The notes below the pieces were generated by a model. That model ran no database searches, was not told the DNA's origin, and saw nothing but the letters and a program-made list of their open reading frames with translations. The position numbers were made by a program, and so were the translations under genes. Shown here piece after piece: positions 1 to 4,864 of a stretch of DNA of 5,222 nt. Each line of letters opens with the position of its first letter. The stretch's first letter is position 1. This DNA comes from Chloroflexota bacterium (GTDB taxonomy: Bacteria > Chloroflexota > Anaerolineae > JACRMK01), in assembly GCA_016200765.1 (NCBI GenBank), contig JACQEC010000158.1, forward strand, positions 1 to 5,222. The letters run 5' to 3'.

Positions 1-478
1 CACCTTGGGCAGTGTGCGGGTTCCGTATATCAAGTTGGCCGCGCTGATCATTTCGCTGGTGTTGACGCTGGCTCTGCACCTGTTTATGACCGGCACCAAA
101 CTGGGCAACGCGATCCGCGCGGTCGGCATGGACATTGACGCGGCGCGATTGGCTGGAGTCAAGATCGGGCAGACCTATGCCATCACCTATGGCATCGGGA
201 CGGCGCTGGTGGCCGCGGCGGGCGTGCTGTTGAGCATGAGCTTCACCATCACGCCGGACATGGGCGGGCCGTTCAACCTGCGCTCGTTTGTGATCGTGGT
301 GCTCGGCGGGCTGGGCTCGGTGCCGGGCGCGGTGGTCGGCGGGCTGATCTTCGGCATGGTGGATGTCTTTGCCGGGGTGTTCGTGCCGGGCCTGAAGGAC
401 GCGATGGCGTTTGCGATGCTCGTGCTGGTGCTGGTCGTGCGCCCGCAGGGAATCCTCGGCAAGGCGTTCTATAAATGA
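1..478 (+). CDS. livH: LivH-type ABC transporter permease, 3' part (5' end outside window)
   Basis: This is the C-terminal 158 residues of an inner-membrane permease of the branched-chain amino acid (HAAT) ABC transporter family. It would form the channel with LivM. The frame is open from base 2, so the gene begins upstream. Visible parts, numbered from the first codon in the window: a hydrophobic helix at about 10-29; a cytoplasmic coupling segment at about 31-57 (TKLGNAIRAVGMDIDAARLA) that contacts the ATPases; hydrophobic helices at about 58-79; the family's glycine-rich stretch VVLGGLGSVPGAVVGG at 99-114; and a last helix ending in the typical RPQGILG at 147-153. The stop codon TGA overlaps the livM start as ATGA, which indicates translational coupling. 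The family assignment is secure. The transported substrate is not shown by the sequence. No defect is seen in the visible part. Confidence 0.93.
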   Translation, partial: TLGSVRVPYIKLAALIISLVLTLALHLFMTGTKLGNAIRAVGMDIDAARLAGVKIGQTYAITYGIGTALVAAAGVLLSMSFTITPDMGGPFNLRSFVIVVLGGLGSVPGAVVGGLIFGMVDVFAGVFVPGLKDAMAFAMLVLVLVVRPQGILGKAFYK

Positions 479-1458
479 CGCGCCGCAATCGAATCGTCAG
501 CGTCATTGTGGCTGTTGCGCTGGCCGCGCTCGTCCTCTTTCCGTTCCTCGATGTCTTCTCCGGCGCGCTCGTGCGCACGGTCACGGTGGTTGTGATGGCG
601 GCGGCGACCGCGCAGGCGTGGAACCTCATCGGCGGCTACACGGGCTACCCGGCCTTCGGGAACGTCGCGTTCTTCGGCGTGGGCGGCTACGCCGTCGCCA
701 TCCTGATGAGCAAACTGCACGTAGATTTCATCCCGGCGGTGTTGGCGGGCGGCCTGGTCGCCGCGCTCTATGCGACCCTGCTCGGCCTGCCGATCCTGCG
801 TTTGAAGGGGCACTACTTTTCCATCGCCACGCTGGGCGTGGCCGAAGCCACCCGTGAGGTCGTCTCGAACTGGACAGCCCTCACCGGCGGCGGCAGCGGC
901 ATCACCCTGCCGATCAGTCCGGACATCCCGCCGATCTTTAACCGCGCGATGTACTTCTCCATGCTGGCGGTCTTCGTCGGCAGTGTCATCCTCACCTACG
1001 GGGTGACGCGCAGTAAACTGGGCTACGGGCTGATCGCTATCCGCGAAGACGAGGACGCCGCGCGCTCGCTGGGCATCAACACGACGCGCTTCAAGGTGAC
1101 GGCGTTCGCCTTGAGCGCGCTAGTCACCGGCCTCGCAGGCGGCGTGTACGCCTACTGGAACAGCCAACTCATCCCGGAGGATGCGTTCTCCCTGGATATC
1201 ACCCTGCGCGCGATCCTCATTTCCATCATCGGCGGCCCCGGCACGCTGTTCGGGCCGGCCCTCGGCGCGGTCGCCTTTGAGTTCATGCGCAACTATCTGT
1301 GGGACAATTTCCCCGGCTTGCAGTTCACGTTCCTCGGACTGGTCATGGTGCTGGTCATCATCTTCATGCCGAAGGGCGTCATGGAGTTCTTGACCGGCCG
1401 CCGCCGCTTCACCGCCTCGGCGCTCCTGCAGTACGTGCGCCAGAATCGAGTGAGCTGA
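475..1458 (+). CDS. livM: LivM-type ABC transporter permease
   Basis: This is the second inner-membrane permease of the HAAT-type importer, 327 residues, a normal length for the family. Hydrophobic segments run through the protein, beginning at about 7-24 and 35-50. Family hallmarks are NLIGGYTGYPAFGNVAFFGVGGY (50-72), LRLKGHYFSIATLG (109-121), the TGGGSGI loop (137-143), the cytoplasmic coupling helix around IREDEDAARSLGI (189-201) that docks on LivG/LivF, IIGGPGTLFGPALGA (251-265), and the terminal FMPKGVMEFL (297-306). The C-terminus is a basic tail of about 20 residues. The ATG start at 475 overlaps the livH stop (ATGA) and gives the expected N-terminal length. The stop TGA overlaps the livG ATG by one base (TGATG). 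No clear Shine-Dalgarno site is needed if translation is coupled. Substrate specificity lies mainly in the unseen binding protein. Confidence 0.95.
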   Translation: MTRRNRIVSVIVAVALAALVLFPFLDVFSGALVRTVTVVVMAAATAQAWNLIGGYTGYPAFGNVAFFGVGGYAVAILMSKLHVDFIPAVLAGGLVAALYATLLGLPILRLKGHYFSIATLGVAEATREVVSNWTALTGGGSGITLPISPDIPPIFNRAMYFSMLAVFVGSVILTYGVTRSKLGYGLIAIREDEDAARSLGINTTRFKVTAFALSALVTGLAGGVYAYWNSQLIPEDAFSLDITLRAILISIIGGPGTLFGPALGAVAFEFMRNYLWDNFPGLQFTFLGLVMVLVIIFMPKGVMEFLTGRRRFTASALLQYVRQNRVS

Positions 1459-2267
1459 TGCCCGCGCCGCATCCTGCGCCCGGCGCCTTGAGCCTGTCGA
1501 AGGGTGTCGAAGGGCAACCCCTGCTCGTCGCGCGCGGCGTGACCAAGCACTTTGGCGGCGTGGCCGCTGTCGAGGGCGTTGACCTGACCGTCGCCGAGGG
1601 CGAGATGCTCGGCCTGATCGGGCCCAACGGCGCAGGCAAGACGACCTTCATCAACCTGCTCACGGGTATGGAGCCGCTGACCGCCGGTCAGGTCACGTTT
1701 CGCGGCCGGGATATCTCCCATCAAGCCGCCTATCTCATGGGCCGCATGGGGATGGCGCGCACGTTTCAGGTGGTCAAGCCGTTCCGCAACTTGAGCGTGC
1801 GCGAGAATGTCGCGGTCGGCGCGATGTTCGGCGCGGGCGGCGCGAAACGCTCAAGCCGCGAGTCGCTCGCCAAGGCCGACGAGGTGCTGGCATTCGTCGG
1901 CATGGACGCGAAGGCCCGACTGGGCGCGGATCAATTGACCATCCCCGATCTGAAACGCCTGGAGTTGGCGAAGGCGCTGGCCATGGAGCCGAAACTGCTG
2001 ATGCTCGACGAGGTGATGGCCGGCCTGCACACGCGCGAGATTGAGGCGGCGATGGAGTTAATCCGCAAGGTTCACGCCAGCGGCGTGACGGTGCTGGTGA
2101 TCGAGCACGTGATGAAGGCGATTGTGGGCTTGAGCCAGCGCGTGGTCGTCCTGCACTATGGCGAGAAGATCGCCGAGGGCCAGCCGCGCGAGGTCATGCA
2201 AAATCCCAAGGTCATTGAAGCCTATCTCGGCCAGCAATACGCTCGCCGCCACGCGCCTGCGTCTTGA
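1458..2267 (+). CDS. livG: LivG-type ABC transporter ATP-binding protein with atypical signature motif
   Basis: This cytoplasmic ATPase subunit powers the importer together with LivF (269 residues). Walker A is GPNGAGKT (55-62), the Q-loop glutamine is Q104 in ARTFQVVKPF, Walker B with the catalytic glutamate is LLMLDE (180-185), and the H-loop histidine is H217 in VIEHVMK. The ABC signature, usually like LSGGQ or LPYGLQ, reads LTIPDLKRLELAKALA (160-175), and Walker B continues as DEVMAGL instead of DEPAAGL. I recall this DEVMAGL-type variant in some LivG homologues, so it is probably functional. ATG 1458 overlaps the livM stop by one base. Homology to LivG begins only at about residue 22 (PLLVARGVTKHFGGVAAV). 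The preceding residues ALSLSKGVEG are encoded by a dispersed repeat. TTG 1488 or CTG 1521 are in-frame alternative starts. The stop codon TGA lies inside a second repeat copy. Confidence 0.92.
   Translation: MPAPHPAPGALSLSKGVEGQPLLVARGVTKHFGGVAAVEGVDLTVAEGEMLGLIGPNGAGKTTFINLLTGMEPLTAGQVTFRGRDISHQAAYLMGRMGMARTFQVVKPFRNLSVRENVAVGAMFGAGGAKRSSRESLAKADEVLAFVGMDAKARLGADQLTIPDLKRLELAKALAMEPKLLMLDEVMAGLHTREIEAAMELIRKVHASGVTVLVIEHVMKAIVGLSQRVVVLHYGEKIAEGQPREVMQNPKVIEAYLGQQYARRHAPAS
1486..1514 (+). repeat. Dispersed repeat copy 1 plus a partial second unit, inside the livG 5' end
   Basis: CCTTGAGCCTGTCGAAGGG (1486-1504) is followed directly by the partial unit TGTCGAAGGG (1505-1514), which duplicates its last ten bases. 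The full unit differs from the polX copy at 5053-5071 by one base (CCTT against CCCT). It is translated in the livG frame as ALSLSKG, and the partial unit gives VEGQ. It lies between the livM stop and the first conserved LivG residues. I recall near-identical elements scattered through many high-GC genomes, including Chloroflexota, but could not check this here. Confidence 0.85.
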
Positions 2268-2304
2268 GCCTGTCGAAGGGGCCAGCCCTGAGCTTGTCGA
2301 AGGG
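2262..2304 (+). repeat. Two direct copies of the dispersed repeat at the livG-livF junction
   Basis: TCTTGAGCCTGTCGAAGGG (2262-2280) and CCCTGAGCTTGTCGAAGGG (2286-2304) lie head to tail, separated by five bases. The first copy contains the livG stop codon (TGA, 2265-2267). Together they fill most of the 64 bases between livG and livF. The second copy and its GGCCAG 5' flank (2280-2304) match positions 5047-5071 in polX over 25 bases with one mismatch. Both copies have the same orientation as every other copy in the window. Confidence 0.88.
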
Positions 2305-2318
2305 CAGCGTCGCGGGGC

Positions 2319-2323
2319 AGGGG
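2319..2323 (+). promoter_or_regulatory. Ribosome binding site of livF
   Basis: AGGGG lies eight bases upstream of ATG 2332 and just downstream of the repeat pair. It supports initiation at 2332, where LivF homology begins (MLKVENLSAAYG), over the in-frame ATG at 2158, which would read through the end of livG and both repeats. The overlap between genes seen elsewhere in this operon is missing here, so livF probably needs its own initiation signal. Confidence 0.55.
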
Positions 2324-2331
2324 AACGCCTG

Positions 2332-3036
2332 ATGCTGAAAGTGGAAAATCTGTCGGCGGCCTATGGGCAGGTGCAGGTCTTGTGGGACGTCAGCCTCGAA
2401 GTCCATCAGGGCGAGATTGTGGCCCTGATCGGCTCGAACGGCGCGGGCAAATCTACCCTGCTGTCCACTATCTCGGGCTTGATGAAGCCGCGCGCCGGAG
2501 CCTTAACCTTCGACGGCCGCGACATCACCGGCGCGCCCACCGACCAGATCGCGCGGAGCGGCATCGCGCACGTGCCGCAGGGCCGCCACCTGTTCGCGGG
2601 CTTGACGGTAAAGGAAAACCTGCTGATGGGCGCGTACACGCGCCGGGACGGCCCGCATGTGCAGAAAGATCTCGCCTGGGTGCTCGACCTTTTCCCGTCG
2701 CTCCAGCGTCGGCTGGCGATGCCGGCGGGCAGGCTGTCCGGCGGCGAACAGCAGATGTGCGCGGTCGGGCGCGGGCTGATGGCGCGGCCCAAACTGCTGA
2801 TGATTGACGAGTTCTCGCTCGGCCTCGCGCCGATTGTCGTCGAGCAGTTGGTCGAAACCATCCAGACCATCAATCAAGAAGGCCTGACCCTGCTGATTGT
2901 GGAGCAGGACGTGCAGGTCGCGCTGGAGCACGCGCACCGCGGCTACGTGTTGGAAACCGGGCACATCGTCCTCTCCGGCGACGCCCAGAGCCTCCTGGAC
3001 AATGAGCACGTGCGCGGCGCCTACCTCGGCGTGTAG
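2332..3036 (+). CDS. livF: LivF-type ABC transporter ATP-binding protein
   Basis: This is the second cytoplasmic ATPase of the importer. Its 234 residues are typical for LivF, and it pairs with LivG to drive LivH/LivM. Walker A is GSNGAGKST (34-42), the Q-loop is HVPQGRHLF (80-88, Q83), the canonical signature is LSGGEQQ (135-141), and Walker B with the catalytic glutamate is LLMIDE (155-160). At the H-loop position the protein has VEQD (190-193), with glutamine instead of histidine. That is usual for LivF proteins and is not a defect. The residue after the catalytic glutamate is F161 (DEFSLGLAP), where the family normally has proline (DEPSLGLAP). The C-terminus ends in the typical YLGV. The start is ATG 2332, preceded by AGGGG. 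It is the last gene of the transporter cluster and is followed by a 156-base gap. Confidence 0.95.
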   Translation: MLKVENLSAAYGQVQVLWDVSLEVHQGEIVALIGSNGAGKSTLLSTISGLMKPRAGALTFDGRDITGAPTDQIARSGIAHVPQGRHLFAGLTVKENLLMGAYTRRDGPHVQKDLAWVLDLFPSLQRRLAMPAGRLSGGEQQMCAVGRGLMARPKLLMIDEFSLGLAPIVVEQLVETIQTINQEGLTLLIVEQDVQVALEHAHRGYVLETGHIVLSGDAQSLLDNEHVRGAYLGV

Positions 3037-3109
3037 TCCTCTCACCGCCGAGCGCGCCGTTGTTTCGCTTCGACCCTCCTGCGTGACATGCGTTTGCTGA
3101 TCGCTGGCC

Positions 3110-3115
3110 TATGAT
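3110..3115 (+). promoter_or_regulatory. Possible -10 box of a promoter for the sucC-like/rpiB/polX group
   Basis: TATGAT matches the bacterial -10 consensus at five of six positions. It sits 77 bases upstream of the sucC-like ATG, in the only sizeable gap of the window. The best -35 candidate is GTGACA (3083-3088), but the 21-base spacing is longer than usual, and TTGCTG (3094-3099) is too close. The location favours a promoter here, but the sequence evidence is weak. Confidence 0.25.
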
Positions 3116-3121
3116 GAGGTG

Positions 3122-3144
3122 GGCCGGTTCCAGACACTCCGGCC
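3122..3144. repeat. Perfect 6-bp inverted repeat in the livF to sucC-like gap
   Basis: GGCCGG (3122-3127) and CCGGCC (3139-3144) form a perfect GC stem with an 11-base loop. No T-run follows (the next bases are AATTAGG), so it is not a convincing intrinsic terminator. It could be a weak transcript-end structure for the liv operon, an operator, or a 5'-leader hairpin of the next transcript. The rest of the gap (3037-3192) holds no gene that I can support. Confidence 0.4.
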
Positions 3145-3192
3145 AATTAGGCAATGATGGTGTGCTTCTCTTTCAGATCACTCTGACGGGTT

Positions 3193-4374
3193 ATGAGACT
3201 CCTTGAGTTTGAAGCCAAACAGTTGTTGTCGGATGTCGGGATTGAGGTGCCGCGCGAGGCGCTCGTGTCGTCGCCAGCCGAGGCGGAGGCCTATGCGCGT
3301 GGACTGGGAGTTCCGGTCGTGGTGAAGGCGCAGGTGCCGGCCGGGGGGCGGATGAAGGCCGGAGGCGTGCTGTTTGCGTCCACACCTGCCGACGCCGCAA
3401 GCGCGGCGCGAACACTGCTGGGCGCGACCATCCGCGGGTACCCGGTCGAGCAGGTTGCGGTTCAGGAGCGGATAGAGGCAGCGACGGCGGTCTATCTCGC
3501 GGCGACCCTGGACGCGGCGGCGCGGCGGGCTGTGGTGCTGGCTTCGCTTGAAGGCGGCATCGAGATCGAGACGTCGGCCAGCGTGATCCGGCAGGTCTTC
3601 TCGCTTCGCCAGCCCTACCCGCCGTTCCGCGCGCGCGAGTTGGCGTCGCGGTTGTTGAGCGGGCAGGCGGTGCCGCTCGCGCCGCTCGCGCAGATTATCC
3701 AAGCCGTTGTCGGCTGGTTTCAGGCACACTCTGCCCTGCTGGTCGAGGTCAACCCGCTGTTGCTGACGCGCGAAGGACGATGGGTGGCCGTGGACGCGCA
3801 CATCGAGCTCGACGAAGACGCGGCCTTCCGCCAGCGCGACCTCGTCGCGCGCTTCGGGCTGGCCGGGCGCGGCGAGCGGCGGCGTACACTGCTTGAACAG
3901 CGCGCCGCGGAAATTGACGGCGCCGACCATCGCGGCGTGGCCGGGCGCGTGGTAGAATTTGACGGCGACCTCGCGCTGTTGATTGGCGGCGGCGGCGCAA
4001 GCCTCACCATCTTCGATGCCGTGCTGGACGCCGGCGGCAAACCCGCTAACTATTGTGAACTGGGCGGCAACCCCTCCGTCTGGAAGGTGGCCGAGTTGAC
4101 CAAACTGCTGTTGAGCAAACCGGGCGTCACGCGGCTGGCGGTCATCATGAACGTGGTGAACAACACCCGCGTTGACCTCGTGGCGCGCGGCGTGATCAAA
4201 GGGATACTGGAAACGGGGCGCGACCCGTCGCACGTGATTGCCGTGTTCCGCATCCCGGGCTCATGGGAGGAAGAGGGGATGAAGATATTGCGGCGCTATG
4301 GCGTGCGCGCCTTTGGGCGTGAGCTGTCGCTCAACGAGGCGGCAGAACGCGCGAACGAAGGGGGGGTCACGTGA
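3193..4374 (+). CDS. SucC-like ATP-grasp acyl-CoA ligase beta subunit, divergent
   Basis: This 393-residue protein is colinear with the succinyl-CoA synthetase beta subunit (about 388 residues). In that family the ATP-grasp domain binds nucleotide, and the paired alpha subunit carries CoA and the phosphohistidine. Visible features: the N-terminus MRLLEFEAKQLLSDVGIEVP, as in SucC; nucleotide-binding VVKAQVPAGGRMKAGGV (43-59, K45); LVEVNPLLL (183-191), with E185 and N187 at the conserved acidic and metal positions; D201 as the second metal ligand; and a C-terminal CoA-ligase domain from about residue 255 with LLIGGGGAS (262-270). Two usual motifs have changed: the DVGGGA-like loop is ELGGNPS (289-295), and NIFGGI is NVVNNT (320-325). 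No sucD follows. The real substrate is therefore uncertain: succinate, another carboxylate, or an altered role. ATG 3193 matches the family start but has no good Shine-Dalgarno site. The stop overlaps rpiB. Confidence 0.82.
   Translation: MRLLEFEAKQLLSDVGIEVPREALVSSPAEAEAYARGLGVPVVVKAQVPAGGRMKAGGVLFASTPADAASAARTLLGATIRGYPVEQVAVQERIEAATAVYLAATLDAAARRAVVLASLEGGIEIETSASVIRQVFSLRQPYPPFRARELASRLLSGQAVPLAPLAQIIQAVVGWFQAHSALLVEVNPLLLTREGRWVAVDAHIELDEDAAFRQRDLVARFGLAGRGERRRTLLEQRAAEIDGADHRGVAGRVVEFDGDLALLIGGGGASLTIFDAVLDAGGKPANYCELGGNPSVWKVAELTKLLLSKPGVTRLAVIMNVVNNTRVDLVARGVIKGILETGRDPSHVIAVFRIPGSWEEEGMKILRRYGVRAFGRELSLNEAAERANEGGVT
4358..4362 (+). promoter_or_regulatory. Ribosome binding site of rpiB
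   Basis: AAGGG, the start of a purine run extending to 4366 (seven consecutive G), lies upstream of the GTG start at 4371 inside the end of the sucC-like gene. It supports the GTG start, which gives the family-typical MKIAIGSDHAGF beginning and is coupled to the preceding stop by the GTGA overlap. Confidence 0.6.
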
Positions 4375-4841
4375 AAATTGCGATAGGCTCTGATCACGCC
4401 GGCTTTGCGCTCAAACAGCAGGTGCGTGAGGCCCTCAAAGAGCAGGGCTACGAGATGCTGGACGTGGGCGCGCACGACGCGACGCCCAGCGACTACCCCG
4501 ACTTTGCGAAAGCGGTGGGGGAAGCCGTGCAGCGCGGCTCTGCCGAGCGCGGCATCCTGATCTGCGGCAGTGGCGTGGGCGCGTGCATCGCCGCCAATAA
4601 GATTGGGGGCGTTCGCGCCGCGCTGTTGACCGAGCCCTATTCGGCGCGTCAGGGCGTCCAGCACGACGATATGAATGTGATCTGCATGGGCGCGCGCGTG
4701 GTCGGGCCGGCGCTGGCCTGGGAAATCGTTCAGGCGTTTCTCGGCGCGACGTTTCAGTCGGAAGAGCGGTTCGTCCGGCGCTTGAACAAAGTGATCGCGC
4801 TTGAGCAGGCGTGGGGCGGCAATCAAAAATCTGAAATCTAA
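4371..4841 (+). CDS. rpiB: Ribose-5-phosphate isomerase B (RpiB/LacAB family)
   Basis: This cytoplasmic enzyme interconverts ribose 5-phosphate and ribulose 5-phosphate in the pentose phosphate pathway. Its 156 residues are normal for RpiB. Diagnostic motifs are GSDHAGF (6-12), with D8 and H9 in the substrate pocket; DYP (41-43); ILICGSGVGACIAANK (62-77), with the catalytic cysteine C65 and the phosphate or anion loop GSGVG; EPYSARQGVQHDDMN (88-102), with H98 as the likely ring-opening residue; and GARVVG (107-112). It is the cysteine type, as in E. coli RpiB. Related family members act on allose or galactose 6-phosphate, so a different sugar phosphate cannot be excluded. The GTG start at 4371 overlaps the preceding stop by four bases. 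The last few codons are AT-rich, unlike the rest of the gene, and lie in a heptamer repeat and stem that include the TAA stop. Confidence 0.95.
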   Translation: MKIAIGSDHAGFALKQQVREALKEQGYEMLDVGAHDATPSDYPDFAKAVGEAVQRGSAERGILICGSGVGACIAANKIGGVRAALLTEPYSARQGVQHDDMNVICMGARVVGPALAWEIVQAFLGATFQSEERFVRRLNKVIALEQAWGGNQKSEI

Positions 4842-4850
4842 AATTTCAGA
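4827..4850. repeat. AT-rich heptamer repeat and 8-bp stem spanning the rpiB stop codon
   Basis: Three consecutive heptamers, AAATCTG, AAATCTA and AAATTTC (4827-4847), form a degenerate tandem repeat. Overlapping it, TCTGAAAT (4830-4837) and ATTTCAGA (4843-4850) form a perfect 8-bp stem with a five-base loop that contains most of the TAA stop (4839-4841). No T-run follows, and the polX ribosome binding site starts immediately after, so a simple terminator is unlikely. The local AT content contrasts sharply with the GC-rich surroundings. Confidence 0.6.
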
Positions 4851-4860
4851 AGAGGGAGAG
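4851..4860 (+). promoter_or_regulatory. Ribosome binding site of polX
   Basis: The purine-rich stretch AGAGGGAGAG contains GGAG (4855-4858), six bases before ATG 4865. It fixes the polX start and sits directly after the stem at the rpiB stop. Confidence 0.65.
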
Positions 4861-4864
4861 CGTC

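Noticed and set aside
1299..1457. Upstream in-frame ATG for livG at 1299
   Set aside because: It would overlap 160 bases of livM and add 53 residues with no LivG similarity. ATG 1458 overlaps the livM stop by one base, as is typical in the operon.
1486..2304. CRISPR-like array made of the repeated CCTGTCGAAGGG units
   Set aside because: Units are only 19 bases, unevenly spaced, inside genes and in frame. There are no regular spacers and no cas genes.
2158..2331. Upstream in-frame ATG for livF at 2158
   Set aside because: It would read through the end of livG and both repeats. Homology and the AGGGG site place the start at 2332.
2503..3045. Minus-strand open frame of about 180 codons opposite livF
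   Set aside because: It is a shadow of the Walker/signature-bearing livF. No motif or plausible ribosome binding context is seen.
3111..3206. Small 31-codon open frame in the gap, overlapping the sucC-like start by 14 bases
   Set aside because: It has no ribosome binding site and no recognisable peptide. A leader peptide role cannot be supported from the sequence.
3178..4233. Long minus-strand open frame of about 351 codons opposite the sucC-like gene
   Set aside because: The plus strand encodes a clear ATP-grasp/SucC-family protein over the same bases. The minus-strand product is rich in Arg, His and Gln with no recognisable motif, as expected for the antisense of GC-rich coding sequence.
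4360..4366. Run of seven G as a possible sequencing error or frameshift
   Set aside because: The frame as given ends the sucC-like gene with a GTGA overlap into a perfect RpiB start. A length error would alter only the last few residues of the sucC-like protein, and nothing indicates one.
4296..4826. Minus-strand open frame of about 176 codons opposite rpiB
   Set aside because: The plus-strand RpiB is diagnostic. The antisense product is low complexity and unrecognisable.
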